DNA from: Actinostola sp. cb2023
Lineage: Eukaryota > Cnidaria > Anthozoa > Actiniaria > Actinostolidae
Length of the DNA stretch: 64,000 bases
Assembly: GCA_033675265.1 (NCBI GenBank)
Contig: JAUJYZ010000380.1
Location: 1-64,000 of the forward strand
Direction of reading: 5' to 3'
Positions 33,549-45,318 of the stretch are shown here, piece after piece. The position numbers and the translations under genes were made by a program. The notes under the pieces are model-generated. The model was not told the DNA's origin and made no database searches. It was given only the letters and a program-made list of their open reading frames with translations. How positions within the stretch are numbered: the stretch's first letter is position 1; every line of letters begins with the position of its first letter.

Positions 33549-36131
33549 CATAACTGTAGTGTTAAGAGCGTGTCCATGGGAGGACCAGGCAGGTGTGATA
33601 CATGCCATCTCACCGATTTCGATGAAACTTACCAAAATGAAAGGCTTCACCCAAATACTCAACATGCCAAAGTGGTTAGCAATTTAGAATTTTCCAGGGG
33701 GGGTTAGACCACCCCCTTGCTTTTTCCCAAAAAATCCCAAAATATTCACCCTTACAAACAGTAAAAGTAGAGAGCTCTCAAACTTGCACAATTCAATAGA
33801 TTTTAATTTGGTTGGACACCAGTATACCTACATCCTTTGTGAATTCAAGACATGAGTTTCAAGTAATATGATTGACGTCTTGTCAATCAACGGATGTTAA
33901 TAATTAACCATGTAAAATGGCTTCCCAAAATAAGGTGTTTTTTAGGCCAAATATCTCCAATGGCCACGCCTGTATTGAAAAGATGTTAGAACCACGATTC
34001 AGTTCCATACTTGGTCAGTGCAAATCGGCAATAAAATTTTTGGGACCTGTTATTTTCTTTGCGCAGGCCGAGCTCAAACCTGCACATAACAGCAGTAATT
34101 TTAGATCGATATCATCTCACAACAGCGGTAAATATGAGAAGCTATGAGCAAATGCAACCATTTCTCCAACCCATTTGTGTCTTTAATTGATCATACAACC
34201 CTCTGAATAATCTAAGAATAGAGTAAATGCGAGATTATCAGAAATATGTGCCGAAATATTCGAAAAATGTCACTAAACCGGGCACAAAATAATCGATAAA
34301 ATGGCTATTTCCCCAAGATAAACAAAGGTAGACATAATCTCTAACTACACAGCCAGATATAATGTATTTATGCGATGTATAATACAGGCTTTCATAATAT
34401 TTATTTTGTGCTGAAGCCATCTTTGGAGGTGTTGACAAACGAGTGAAACATGACGACATGTGCTGTATTCTGAATTACGTGATTTGATCTACATTTCATT
34501 CAATAAAAACATCAAGTACAACTTTCTTAGCTCAAATATAACAGAATCTCATCAAATCCACAATAATAAAGGTACTGTATTTCAATTCAAGAGTACTGTA
34601 TCCGTTTTTAATTGTTTTACCAAACGCGTGACCTGTTGTGTAACGCAATAGACATCTCCAATACTTCTCAACAAAGTACAACTATAAAACACGCATTATC
34701 AGGTTGATACTGTCTGCCTTGCTAACTGAGTAAACTTATAATACTTTTTACTGCATGGAATCCAATAACAAAAACTATGTATAAACATATATAAAAGACA
34801 GTAGAAACTTTCGCAATTTGTTCTCGCAATATTTACATTACCATATATGTCCGGTAGATGATGGTAGATGTTGCAAAATCGAAAAAATGCTTGCTATATA
34901 AATCGGCACACCTTGTACAGTTGTTATTACTGCGACACATGTTTGCGTTCTACGAATGATGTCTCAACTCACAGTTTCATGTTCCTTTGCTACGCACTGT
35001 AATACTCAGTGCAATGTCTCGTCCAGGCAGAGGAGGGTTGGGCACTTGGGTCAAATGTGAAGTCGCTGCAAGTTGCAGTATTAAACTTGCACGTAGCCGG
35101 TCAAACGGTGAACGCAAGTTGATGCAAGTTCATATGTTTCTTTACCGATAATTTGTCTTAATTTTTGGGCTTATTTATTCCACTTTTTGAACGATCATCC
35201 AAACTATCTGACTAACTGTGCTTTATTTGTTCGGCTGAATTGCAAAGACACTTCGGTTGGCACAGAGCGCATGCGCTGTAGAACCTATTTGCAGATTTGA
35301 AGTAGAGCAAAGACGATAACAACCTGCATTTTTAGACTCGGACCTTCCACAGGAAGGAAGCCCGAGTAATAATAGTAAAAAAAACTTGTATTATATTCTC
35401 AGTTGTCATCTGGGATAAACTATGGTTATTGTCTCTCTGACTCTGGAACAGGGTATACAAATTACTGTTTCTGGCTGGAACAGGGGTATATGTTCAGTTT
35501 GGCTCTGGACCCAATAATACTCTGGAACAGAGTATATTTTTATTGCTTCTAGTCTGGAACAGGGTACCTATTTTGGCCATTTTGTCTGGAACAGGGTCGC
35601 AAAATTATCTTTTTTTTGTCTGTAACAGGTCCAGGGTCTCAGAGACTCAGCGGCACACCCCTGTCCTAAATTTAAGGGAGTACCCCCCTCCCCCTCCCGG
35701 GGGGTCATGATCACAGTCATGATCACAGTCAGTCGGTCAAAAGGGACAATCACGCATCACATCAAAACATAAATTCACGCATCACGCTTGAATTTTTATG
35801 AATTTCATGATTCACACTCCATTATTTTGGTTAAGTCATGTGTAACCCCTTTGCTACCCTGAGCACTCAGTTGATGTAAACTGTAATCTGTTCATAATAT
35901 TTTTTGTAATTTATATTGTTCACTCTCTATTGTGTTGATCTAATCAGATATATCTACATTACATTTATGAATACATTAACTGAGTTCTATATATTAGTAT
36001 CTCCCTTTGTCATCCAGTGTCTTGACATGGAATCGTGCTTCCCTCACTCTCCTCATTGGTATACAATGTAGCTCAAAGATGGCTTAATGTTAATGTAGCA
36101 ATAAATAAATTATTTCCCCCATTATTTACAG
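33549..36131. other. Gene-poor stretch with CTGGAACAGGGTA repeat
   Basis: No coding exon is supported. At 35435-35640 the unit CTGGAACAGGGTA recurs about six times at irregular 35-50-bp spacing. 35690-35790 holds CATGATCACAGT and CACGCATCACA duplications. The rest is AT-rich. Confidence 0.5.
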
Positions 36132-36945
36132 GGTTGTATGTGATCCCGATCTGGATGACTTTATCAACACCGTGACGTCTCTCCTTAGGGAGGTTGATGG
36201 AGAAATCCCTAATTTACGCCAAGACAGACAACGGTGTGAATTCTATGCAAACCGTGTGCTTTGTTGTATGCGCCACATATACAACATCATTGTATATATG
36301 CAGCAGCAAGTTGGCCAGTACACACCAGACCAGATCGGTGAAATGACATCATTGAGAAACAATCTAAGGGCTATATATGTATATCCTCAGTCAAGAACAA
36401 CTTTCTTGCCTGAGGAATGAATTTAGCAGCTGGACTCAAATTGCTAGAGACTTGGGTGTTTCACGCCAAACAATATACAACCGTAGACGTGAACTTGGAT
36501 TCTACTTACAGTTTGAAAGATTCACAATTATGCCTGACCATGATCTGGACAATCTGGTCAGACAAGAACAAAATGCTTTTCCACAGACTGGGGAAACAAA
36601 CTTGATGGCAGGATTAAGGCAACGAGGGGTGTATTTACCCAGGTGGAGAGTATACACGAGTCTATTCTTCGTGTTGACCCCATTAACAGAGCTAATCGAT
36701 GGGGTCAAAGGATAGTGAGGCGACCATATAGTGTGCCACATCCTAATTTTATGTGGCACATTGATACCAACATGAAACTGCGGCACTGGAGACTTTGTGT
36801 CCATGGCTGTGTTGATGGATTTTCCAGTGCTGTTATTTACCTTCGAGTCAACAACAACAACCGAGCAACAACAGTGCTAAATTGCTTCCAACAGGCAACA
36901 AGGGAATGGAGACATCCATCTCGTGTGAGAGCAGATGTAGATCAT
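36132..36945 (+). pseudogene. IS3EU-like DDE integrase, truncated copy
   Basis: The gene starts after an acceptor (TTTACAG) with a helical N-terminal domain (DPDLDDFINTVTSLL). A helix-turn-helix, WTQIARDLGVSRQTIYNRR, follows, then LRQRGVYLPRWRV, ESILRVDPINRANRWG, FMWHIDTNMKLRHWR (first catalytic Asp) and VHGCVDGFSS, up to RVRADVD. The second Asp and the Glu region are missing, so the copy is 3'-truncated at about 36945. Frame changes occur near 36400 and at 36648 (two extra bases). It is a diverged relative of the integrase at 48271-49725, with the same domain order. Confidence 0.8.
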
Positions 36946-36949
36946 ATTT

Positions 36950-38537
36950 TTCACAAGAAGACGATGAAGAAGTTAATGTGATAGATTTGGAAGAGGTGTT
37001 AAATGATATTCTCTCACAAGTGTCTGTTGATGCTTCTTTTTCAGATCCCATTTGCCCACATTCTATGTTGGAACAAATATTGAGAGACGATTCCAAAATG
37101 GTAGGATGTTTTGTAGAATAGTACAATGCTCTTATTGATTTCTTACAGCAAGATGAAATGTTGCCTAAAGTGAAGTCATTTACCAGAATTCAGTGTACCC
37201 GTCTGTGGCAGGCATTGCATGACAAGGCAAAGAAGAAAAGGGATGGACCTATGAAGTTTGACTTTAAAGGTCAAAGGACCTCAGAAATGACTCTTCTGGC
37301 TAGTCCTGAGATTGTCAATGAATTTGCATCATTACTAGATAATGTAAACCTTGGTCGAGTGCACTATTGCTTACTGGCTGAGCTTGTCAAAGCAATAAGA
37401 GGTTACATCATTGGACACCTGTACAATTCCCAATTTTCAAACATTGAAACTGAAAACCAAGGAAAAAGTGTCTGGGATATGAGTAATGAAGGCCAAGGAA
37501 AGGTTCGATATGTTGGTGGTTGGACAATCATCAAGCTGATATATTCCTTCAAGAAGTATATAACAACAAACATCAGTTCTAGCAATCCAAGTGTGAGACA
37601 AGAAATGAGAAGGAGGTATCTTTGGATTAACCTACTTGATTCTATTCTTGTACACAGCACAATTGTACATCAGTCATCAAGCTACAAGGCGACGTTGACA
37701 GTAACTGCTGTTAAACAGTATAGAAATAATTATTTGGTGTATGTTGATGATTTAACCTTTGAATTCTTCATGGAACTTGAACAGAAAAGAATTAGCACTC
37801 TTTGTCATCAAAACCTAAACATTATGAAGGGAGATGTCCTTGCTGTAGCTATCACTGCTGTTAAATGTAATGAGGCCTTAAGGGAAAAGTGGATTCATTT
37901 ATTCAGTAACAGTGACGAAGATGGCAAACAATCTGCAACTGAGACCGTATTTCACAAGGTGATAGACAAGTACTTCCAGATGGGTGCTGGGCAGTACATT
38001 AGAGATTTTAGAAGGGATTACTATGTAACAAAGACAGAAGCTCATAGAAAGCGAATTCAAGAGAAAAAGATTGTCAAAGAGAGGCAAAGAGATAAGGTAG
38101 GCATGTATGCAATTATTCAGGCATTGGTATCATCATTTTCACTAGAACATGTATATTATTGTTCATGTATGTCAGAATATCCAAAATTTAACATAATATT
38201 ATAGATGTACATGTACATACATGTATATAAAAACATAATCAGTATCCCTGAACACTTTCTAATTTCTGAATTTTTTTTTCACCAGCTGACTTTGCAGGAC
38301 ATAAAGAATGATTCCAGTGATAATAGGCAAAACTCTCACAACAGATTGTTGGTTATGGTTACAAAAACAGATGATATATTTGTTAATACTTACAGTAAGC
38401 AGGAGATCAAAGTGATCTTCCAAGCCTATGGTCAGAAATATGTTGACAGATGGCCCAAAACTCGACTGAATGAGAATCTTGTCAGATACACAAAAGAAGC
38501 AACACAGTTTACAAATCCAAATGCATTTGATTGTTGA
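36950..38537 (+). CDS. Unrecognised three-exon gene
   Basis: Exon A (to 37098) reads DDEEVNVIDLEEVLNDIL and SMLEQILRDDSKM, ending at GTAGG. Exon B (37148-38096) is a 316-codon open frame (QDEMLPKVKSFTRIQCTRLW; RVHYCLLAELVKAIRGY; VRYVGGWTIIKLIYSFKKY; KATLTVTAVKQYRNNYLVY). Exon C (38285-38537) begins LTLQDIKNDSSDN and ends NPNAFDC with TGA. Both splice joins keep phase. The protein is mainly helical and basic near the end of exon B (KRIQEKKIVKERQRDK). I do not recognise the family. The 5' end is unclear because the truncated integrase abuts it. It may be a gene of another transposable element. Confidence 0.6.
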
Positions 38538-38626
38538 CAGTGAATATTTTGTTGAAGTGAACTTATAGAAATGGGAGTTACAATGTAATAGAATATCAAT
38601 TTTGATTGATTGTAATAATAAGTGTG

Positions 38627-38786
38627 GTAAACCTGTGTGGTTTATTTGAAACCTGTGTGGTTTATTTGAAACCTTTGTGGTTTATTTGAAACCTTTGTGG
38701 TTTATTTGAACCTGTGTGGTTTATTTGAAACCTGTGTGGTATATTTGAAACCTGTGTAGTTTATTTGAAACCTTTGTGGTTTAACT
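38627..38786. repeat. 19-bp minisatellite
   Basis: About eight units of GTGTGGTTTATTTGAAACCT with small changes (TTTGTGG, TATATTTG). Confidence 0.95.
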
Positions 38787-38909
38787 AGTAACTACTAAAC
38801 CTCAATTTCACAATATTATCGAAAAGGGAAAGTAAATGCATATACTTTAATTATTAATATATTTTAATTTATTTATATATATGTGTGTTTTTAATAATAC
38901 TATTCAATG

Positions 38910-39180
38910 TACAATATGCTGTTAACAGTGCTTACTGGGCATATGAAGACAAAGATATTTTATTAATAAGTTATAATATGTTGTTAACAGCTTACTCGAC
39001 ATATAAAGACAAATGAAAGATGGACCAAAGGACATTTAATGCTTACATTATATCCAGACATGCATGGTAAGTTACAACCTGTCATTGTATACAGTTAGAG
39101 AACGTAATTGTATTAATAAGTTATAATATGTTGTTAACAGCTTACTTGACATATGAAGACAAAGATGGACCAAAGTCATT
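38910..39180. repeat. Triplicated segment
   Basis: GTTAACAGCTTACTCGACAT, then ATAAAGACAAA, occurs three times (near 38920, 38980 and 39132) with intervening AATAAGTTATAATATGTT. Confidence 0.8.
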
Positions 39181-39728
39181 AGGACCAACCTAACTCAGTC
39201 ACTAAGCATGTTATCATATGCCCCAGTTTATTGTTACATGAAGGGATGACAAAAATAAAAAATATTAAAATACACCTAATTAAACAAATAAATACACCTA
39301 ATTCAATTAAGTTAGTCACCCTTGATGCCACATTAAAAGACAAGGACAATCGTCTGAACAAGCTGACGTTTCCCCCCCCAAAAAAACAATACAGCATATT
39401 CCCTTAGACATATTAAAAGAAATACCCAAGTGGAAGACTGGTCATTTCAAGAATCCTTTTATCATAACCTCAAGCCTCAAAAGAAACTTGGAACATATTA
39501 GTAGTCATTTGTCTATCAATGGCCCTATCAATGACTAAGTTTTTCATCATAGTATACGTAATAATAGTATTGTACATATCTTTTTGAGATTTTATTGAAA
39601 TTAAAATAATTAGTTTTATGAGTATGTAATTCAGCCTTCGGGCTGTCATTTATTATATTAATAAAAGAATTTGAGTGAAGTAGTGCTATTTTGAAATCTA
39701 GGTCCTCTAAACGGTATTTCCTGCAATT
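39181..39728. other. No gene recognised
   Basis: AT-rich sequence downstream of the BEL/Pao fragment. Its 3' LTR might lie here, but no second copy is present to define it. Confidence 0.35.
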
Positions 39729-40148
39729 TCAACGTACTTTCAAACTATAAAGGCAAAACGTACTTACGTATTTTTTCGTTTGCAGTGGTGCTGTCCTGTC
39801 GCATGATAGTTCCATAGGGTAGAGATGTTGTATTGGTCGTTCCATAAAGAACTTTCCAGCTCTGAGTCTTGCCCCACGCACTACCCCGTCCTTCCCCACA
39901 ATCAACTTGTCCACTATTCCAAGCTTCCACTTTCCCCGATTCTTCTCGTCTGACTTGATAATGACAACCTCACCTTCGTTTGGATGGTTGTTATCTCCCT
40001 TGTGTTTTAGACGATGCTGCTCCCTTAGGCTTCGTAAGTACTCTGTAGTCCAGCGTGACCACAGGGCGTTCTTGCACTTCAGTAAGTGCTTAGCGCGGTT
40101 CCGCAGGTCATAGTCTTGCACATGGTGGGTTAAGTGGAAAGTTATCAA
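39729..40148 (-). pseudogene. BEL/Pao retrotransposon Pol C-terminus
   Basis: The minus-strand frame encodes the C-terminal end of a BEL/Pao polyprotein: LWSRWTTEYLRSLREQH, GEVVIIKSDEKNRGKWKLG, VVRGARLRAGK and RPIQHLYPMEL. This is the DUF5641-like small barrel that follows the integrase in this group. Upstream integrase, RT and protease domains are absent. The following plus-strand sequence belongs to a Penelope fragment, which may have interrupted it. Confidence 0.85.
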
Positions 40149-40320
40149 GAAAGCTAAATCGTATTCTAACGCCGCTAAACGTTGTAATTTATGCTTAACT
40201 GAGAAATATTATATCTTATGTAAACCTGACCTTTGCACACTTAACAAGCGTAATGAACTCGCGAGCGGTTGTAGACATCGTAACAAATATCTGCTGGAAT
40301 TCGTATAACATCTATATATA
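40139..40320 (+). pseudogene. Penelope-like 3' coding fragment (PLE3)
   Basis: The plus frame reads [21 protein letters not shown], then [20 protein letters not shown], ending near EFV and a stop. The paired Cys residues and CRH match the C-terminal zinc-binding part that I recall from Penelope-type polyproteins. It is followed by a hammerhead ribozyme in the same orientation, as expected for the 3' end of such an element. Confidence 0.6.
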
Positions 40321-40410
40321 GTACCTATCTAGCGTGCGCGCTATAGCATGCAACACACGTAACATGACCTTTCTGTCAATCTATGTAACATTCTTTGTGG
40401 AATTATTCAC

Positions 40411-40481
40411 GCATTGCCACCTGAAGAGTACGGACGGTGTTTCTACACCGTCCGCACGAAACAGCGTTGTAGTGGAAATAA
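40411..40481 (+). ncRNA. Hammerhead ribozyme (orphan PLE3 end)
   Basis: Stem I CCAC (40417-40420) pairs with GTGG (40472-40475), extended by ATT/AAT. CTGAAGA (40421-40427) is the first core box. Stem II is 12 bp, GTACGGACGGTG against CACCGTCCGCAC with one mismatch and a TTTCTA loop. GAAA lies at 40458-40461. Stem III is CA/TG with GCGT loop. TA precedes the second stem I strand, so cleavage is predicted after A40471. Confidence 0.85.
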
Positions 40482-40554
40482 ACATCATGTGAATCAAGAA
40501 GTACTCTGATTAATTTGTATATATGTAATATATATATACGGTAAATATAAAATC

Positions 40555-40915
40555 AGTTAAAGATGTCATCCAACGTCTCCAACGCGTCGATCTCGGTGGA
40601 CAACCACAGGGTTCCCACATCATAACAAAATTCCCGCGTTTTTTACGCCGACGCGCGCTCGCGTACGCGTACGCGTGATCACTTATGAGAAGAAAAAAGG
40701 GAAATCTGTGAGAGATTTGCAGTGGGAGATTAAAGGTAATGCCTAATTTGTGCTAAAAATGTTATTAATAATTAATATATTTGCAATACAATTTCAAATC
40801 AATTCCAGCATATAATATATATAGAAAATGAACTAGAAGTTCTTGATTGAGATGCGTGACACTTACTTTTTAGATAAAACAATGGTAAACAAAATTATTT
40901 TAAGTGTCAATTGTA
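40555..40915. other. No gene recognised
   Basis: Contains CpG-rich GACGCGCGCTCGCGTACGCG (near 40650). A short minus frame (40555-40625) has no motif. Confidence 0.35.
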
Positions 40916-40955
40916 TTTTTACAGACGTTTCGGGCATAGCCCTTCATCAGTGTGA
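40916..40955 (-). ncRNA. Hammerhead-like core downstream of PLE2
   Basis: On minus: CTGATGA (40950-40944), stem II GGGC/GCCC with TAT loop, GAAA (40931-40928), CGTCTG as stem III and TA. The core is complete, but a stem I next to it is not convincing, so activity is doubtful. Same orientation as the Penelope gene at 41187-43199 and just 3' of it. Confidence 0.55.
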
Positions 40956-41186
40956 TCAACCGTTGTGTTTACACGTGATTATAATTGAATGCGCGCGCGC
41001 TCCGCGAGCTGACTAACAAGAATGGAATTACAGTGAAATTGAATGGAATAAATGGTGTACAAGCTATAAAATTTATATATAATGAAAATTAATGTTCATT
41101 CCGCGAGGTTGTAATGTTGCCAGTTTATAAATAAGCTCCATTTCTGTTTGTTTACGCTTCAGTGCAGAACCATGACAGAGCTTAAG

Positions 41187-43199
41187 TCACCTCACTCTAA
41201 TGTCCCTGATAGAATGACCACCTGAGCTAAAATGCTCTGCAACGGAAAAACCGGGAGTCTGTTTCCTTATACTGCGGATGTTCGGCAAAGCGTTCTCTTA
41301 TAGTTCTACCGGTTTCCCCGATGTAGAGCTGGGGGCATCGACAGCATGATAAAACATATATTACGTTCTCAGTCTTACACGTAAAGTTTTCGCGAATGGT
41401 GTACGTCATCTTAGGGGCACGCACCTCAGTATCAGGTGTTATGTACTCACAGGTGTGGCATCTTGGATGTCTGCAAGCATTTGAACCAGCTTGCGAAGTG
41501 ACGCAACCTTCGGTTGTGTGGACGAGGGTATCACGTAGACTTTGGTCGCGTCTGTAAGCGACAACAGGTGTATTTTCAAAAATCACCTTGGTTAAAGGGT
41601 CGTTGGATAAAATGGTGAAGTTTTCCAAAAGAATACGTTTAATGTTGGTCGTCAAAGGATGGTACGTGAGGACCAGGGGGACTCTCTCTTGTGTTTCGTT
41701 GTTTACTGACTGCCTGGGAACCAGAGCATCCTGTCTATCGATCGACATGATTTTCCGTAGGTCATCATCTAAGGATGAGGACAGGTAACCACGGTGTATG
41801 AAGAAGGTCTTCATTTCAGTAGATCTGGCCAAGAAGTCGTTGTTGTCAGAGCAGAGTCGGCGGAGGCGTAGAAACTGGCTGTATGGAATGCTGCGCTTGC
41901 AATGGCTGGGGTGTGAAGAGTTGTAGTGAAGGTAGTTGTGGGTGGCTGTTTCCTTGTAGAAGACTGAAGTTTGTAGCCTGTCATGGTCTATGCGTAGGGT
42001 GATGTCAAGAAATGGTAACTCGCGTTCTGTTATGGTGTACGTAAATTGAAGGGCTGGGTTAAAGTTAGAGACAAAGTCAATAAACCCTTCCAGCTCCTCT
42101 CGGTTACATGATGCCGCTCCAATTACGTCGTCAATATATCGCCTGTATAGTTGGGGTACAAATCCGGTATATTGACGAAATACTTGATCCTCAAAGTAGC
42201 CCACGTACAGACATGCATAATTCGGTCCCATTTTGGTACCCATGGCAACTCCTCCGGTCTGATGATAAATTTGACCATTGAATGAGAAGGCATTAAGGGT
42301 TAGAACAAGCTCTGCCAGCCGCGTAAGTGTATGAGTGGGAGGTTCCTTCACTAGGCGTTGATCCAAATAGTATGTTAAGGCTTGAAGACCACCGTCATTA
42401 GGGATCACAGTGTAAAGGGACTTGATGTCCATGGTGAATAGAAACCGACCAGCGGTATTAGAGTTATTAGAATTGAATCTGAAGGCATCAAAGATGTTCA
42501 GGGCATCGTTGGTATCTTTCACATAGCTGGGCAAGCTTTTGACAAAAGGCGCCATTATTTCATCCAAAAACGCAGAGATGTCTTGTGTGGGGCAATTACA
42601 TGCCGAAACAATGGGCCTGCCTGGGTTGTTGGGTTTGTGTATCTTTGGCAGAAGGTAAAAACGTGACGTACGGGCAGAAGTAACGATGAGATGTTTTGCT
42701 GAGGGTGGGAGTTCGACATTGGCTATCATCTCATTTACAACGGATTTAATGGTCTTTTGGTACTCTTTGAGAGGATCATGGCTAAGGTGTTGATAAAATC
42801 TGGCGTCTGATAGCTGTCGGTTGGCTTCTTGTATATATAGAGGTCGGGACCAAACCACGACGGCACCGCCTTTGTCAGCAGGCTTTATAACAATATCCTT
42901 CCGTTGCCTCAGATGTTTTAGAGCGGTCTTTTCCTCCTCAGTGAGATTCGTTACTTTAACAGGTCTTTTGAAGTTGATAGAGTTGACAATCCTTCGGCAG
43001 CGATCAATGTAGTAGTCAATGGCAGAAAATTCGCCCTGAGGTGGAGTCCAGGTGGAGATCTTGTTATTGAACTTAGCAAATGGGTCGTCAGTAGGTTCAT
43101 TGTCTTGCCCATGGAAGTGAGCTTTCAAACGAAGACGACGATAGAACTTCTCACAATCGGCCTTGACTTGATGGGTGTATATGTCTATATTTAAATCGC
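41187..43199 (-). pseudogene. Penelope-like reverse transcriptase with GIY-YIG nuclease (PLE2)
   Basis: Residues in order: IKPADKGGAVVVW, FYLLPKIHKPNNPGRPIVS, FTMDIKSLYTVIPN (motif A), GVAMGTKMGPNYACLYVG (motif B), RRYIDDVIG (motif C, catalytic DD), LPFLDITLRI, a Cys-rich linker (ACRHPRCHTCEYI), then VIYVLSCCRCPQLYIGETG, the GIY-YIG motif, with GRTIRERFAEH. One missing base near 41288 breaks the frame; beyond it IRSIRKQTPGFSVAEHF, with the catalytic Glu, and SGGHSIRDIRVR reach a stop at 41187. The 5' end begins inside the N-terminal region (CEKFYRRLRLKAHF) after a stop at about 43208, so it is 5'-truncated. Otherwise open for 634 codons. Confidence 0.9.
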
Positions 43200-43605
43200 A
43201 AATATGTCATATTATGAAATGTCACTTGTCATTACAATACTAGGCGGCGTCATGACGGCGAAGGCCTGGCATAAAGTTGTTGCCAGGGTTGATGCGCCGT
43301 TGCAGAGGAAAACATGCCATGTATTGTTTTACCTGTGATGATTGAGGCCATGTTTGACACAACTCTGCACATACTTCCCTTACATAGGGTTTTTTTAAAT
43401 CTAGACTAAGCTTAAAAATCCTTAGGGTTATACTTACCCACACCTACGAGAAAAATGCCTGATATCACGTCATCATTTGTCTTTAGTTAGCACTGTATTT
43501 GCAGGCTAGATGGCAGGTGATAGAGCAACAATCTTATTACTCATCATTCTATTTCTATTATTTATAATTCCATATAACATGATCAATGTATTTCATTTGT
43601 TTATC
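43200..43605. other. Spacer with unsupported minus frame
   Basis: The minus frame 43240-43443 (PYVREVCAELCQTWPQ) looks protein-like but has no recognised motif or splice context. Confidence 0.35.
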
Positions 43606-43611
43606 TTTCAG

Positions 43612-44445
43612 CATGGAATATTCAGCAAGTACCCCGGCTACTGAACCACCACCGACACCACCGGCTCCTGTGTCGAGTGTGACGCCAACGGTACCGAACA
43701 CACCGGTACCACTGCCAGTCGCACCAAGACCAAGTAATGTTTGATATTTGAAATGATAAATTTAAGTGTTAAGTATATCAACTCACTTCGTTCTTAGTAT
43801 GAAAGATCTCTTCTCTCATTTTCAATTCTGTAATTTTGCTGGACAGCAAACTGCGGTTCACTCTGGGACTCTAACTATGTCTTTTGTAAATATTTCTGAA
43901 GATTTGCATGATCCCATCCAAAGTCCATACCCAAGACCAAGGCCTGAATTATCGGCTGAAAGGAGGGCACCCTGACCCAAGCGTAAGTTTGTTTATGACA
44001 TCATTCTACAATAATAAACCTTCAATCGCTGTTATTTCGCTGAGAAGAGAGAATGTGAATCATTTTTTCGATTTTATGGATATGAAAGTTGATACTGATC
44101 TCTTCTCCTATTTCAGAAAAATCTAGAAGATGCTACAAATGTCGGGGCTGGGGGCACAAGATAAAAAGTTGCCCTAGCTCCGACAGCAGCATCACTTGTT
44201 ACAATTGCAAAGGGAGGGGTCACGTAAGGAGAACGTGCCCCTCTCTCAAAGAGAAAGAGGAAGACAGAGGTACATTATAAAGCTAATATTTGTAATTTAG
44301 TGATGAGCCATGCATCAAGTAAAACTTGCATCTTTGGATACAATAAAAATATTTGCCAGTTAACAGTTTTTTATTTTTATTTTCAGCTGCGAACTTGATT
44401 GAAAAATTAAAGGGAAAGGGGGGGAATTATTTATTTATATATTAA
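43612..44445 (+). CDS. Small spliced gene with two CCHC zinc knuckles
   Basis: Exon 1 (43614-43731) follows TTTCAG and starts MEYSASTPATEPPPTPP, a Pro/Thr/Val-rich segment. A possible exon lies near 43936-43982. The zinc-knuckle exon (about 44117-44271) encodes CYKCRGWGHKIKSC and CYNCKGRGHVRRTC, each C-X2-C-X4-H-X4-C, then KEKEEDR. The last exon (44386-44445) joins in phase as AANLIEKLKGKGGN and stops. CCHC knuckles bind single-stranded nucleic acid, as in CNBP-type proteins and Gag. The splice phase between the proline-rich exon and the knuckle exon is not resolved. No retroelement enzymes adjoin it. Confidence 0.65.
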
Positions 44446-44536
44446 ATTTTGCAACAATATTTCAATATTCAGTTGTAATATAATTTAGCTGAAACTTCAT
44501 TGAATAATTATTCAAGGGTCTAATATTCACTAGTTA

Positions 44537-44666
44537 TGCCGTGTTTACACTGAGCGCTGTACCAAGGTACAAATCAGAAAACTATTGTTTGTGGAGCGGT
44601 CACCGCTCAACGAACAATAGTTTTCTGATTTGTACCTTGGTAGAGCGCTCAAGTGTAAACACGGCA
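44537..44666. repeat. Palindromic MITE, TTA duplication
   Basis: 130 bp, almost wholly self-complementary, with ends TGCCGTGTTTACACT and AGTGTAAACACGGCA. TTA flanks both sides (44534-44536, 44667-44669), fitting mobilisation by a Harbinger-type transposase. Confidence 0.85.
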
Positions 44667-44729
44667 TTAGTCACTAACTATTAGATTTTGTTTCACAGGT
44701 TAAGTGCCTTCACCCAAACTTTTAGCTTC

Positions 44730-45077
44730 ACAGAAATACAATAATTCAAAAAACTAAACACAAATAAATGTATGGAGTGAACACATTACCAGTAATAAAT
44801 TGTATGGATCTTTGAGATTATTTCAGTGAAGTTTCAGCTAAATTAAATTTCGAACAATTTTCGTAAGTCCCCCTTAAGATGTCAATATACAAGAGTGTAA
44901 GCCCACGGACACACGGCTCACATCATCGGCATAGCGCGCGCTCTGAATTAGTTGAAATCACAGAAATACAATAATTGAAATTGTATGGATCTTTGAGATT
45001 ATTTCAGTGAAGTTTCAGCTAAATTAAATTTCGAACAATTTTCGTTAGTCTCCAGATATCAATATACAAGAGTGAAA
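44730..45077. repeat. Duplicated 115-bp segment
   Basis: TTGTATGGATCTTTGAGATT through CAATATACAAGAGTG occurs at 44800-44897 and again at 44978-45076 with few changes; CACAGAAATACAATAATT precedes both. Confidence 0.85.
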
Positions 45078-45306
45078 GAGAAAATAAATATTTATTACAA
45101 TTGGATATTGATATATCGATATTTTATTTATTGTTATTATCATTTATTGTTATAATTTTTTTATTATGATAAGAATAAATCTTTATAAAATCAATAAAGT
45201 GGTTCTTTTTGTATAGTACTATAGTCACTATAGAGTGCAATTTAGAAAAGCGTGAAATAGTACTAACTTTAAATAGTACTAAATAGTGACACGGCTTAAA
45301 AATCGC

Positions 45307-45318
45307 TGCGCATGCGCG
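45307..45318. promoter_or_regulatory. NRF1-like palindromic site
   Basis: TGCGCATGCGCG matches the NRF1 consensus and lies in a CpG-rich island (45295-45370) directly inside the left TIR, in otherwise AT-rich DNA. It may be a promoter for the element. Inference. Confidence 0.45.

Noticed and set aside
33483..33665. Minus-strand frame reading SFIEIGEMACITPAWSSHG
   Set aside because: It overlaps the probable last exon of the plus-strand gene and has no splice context or recognised motif; it may be a repeat remnant.
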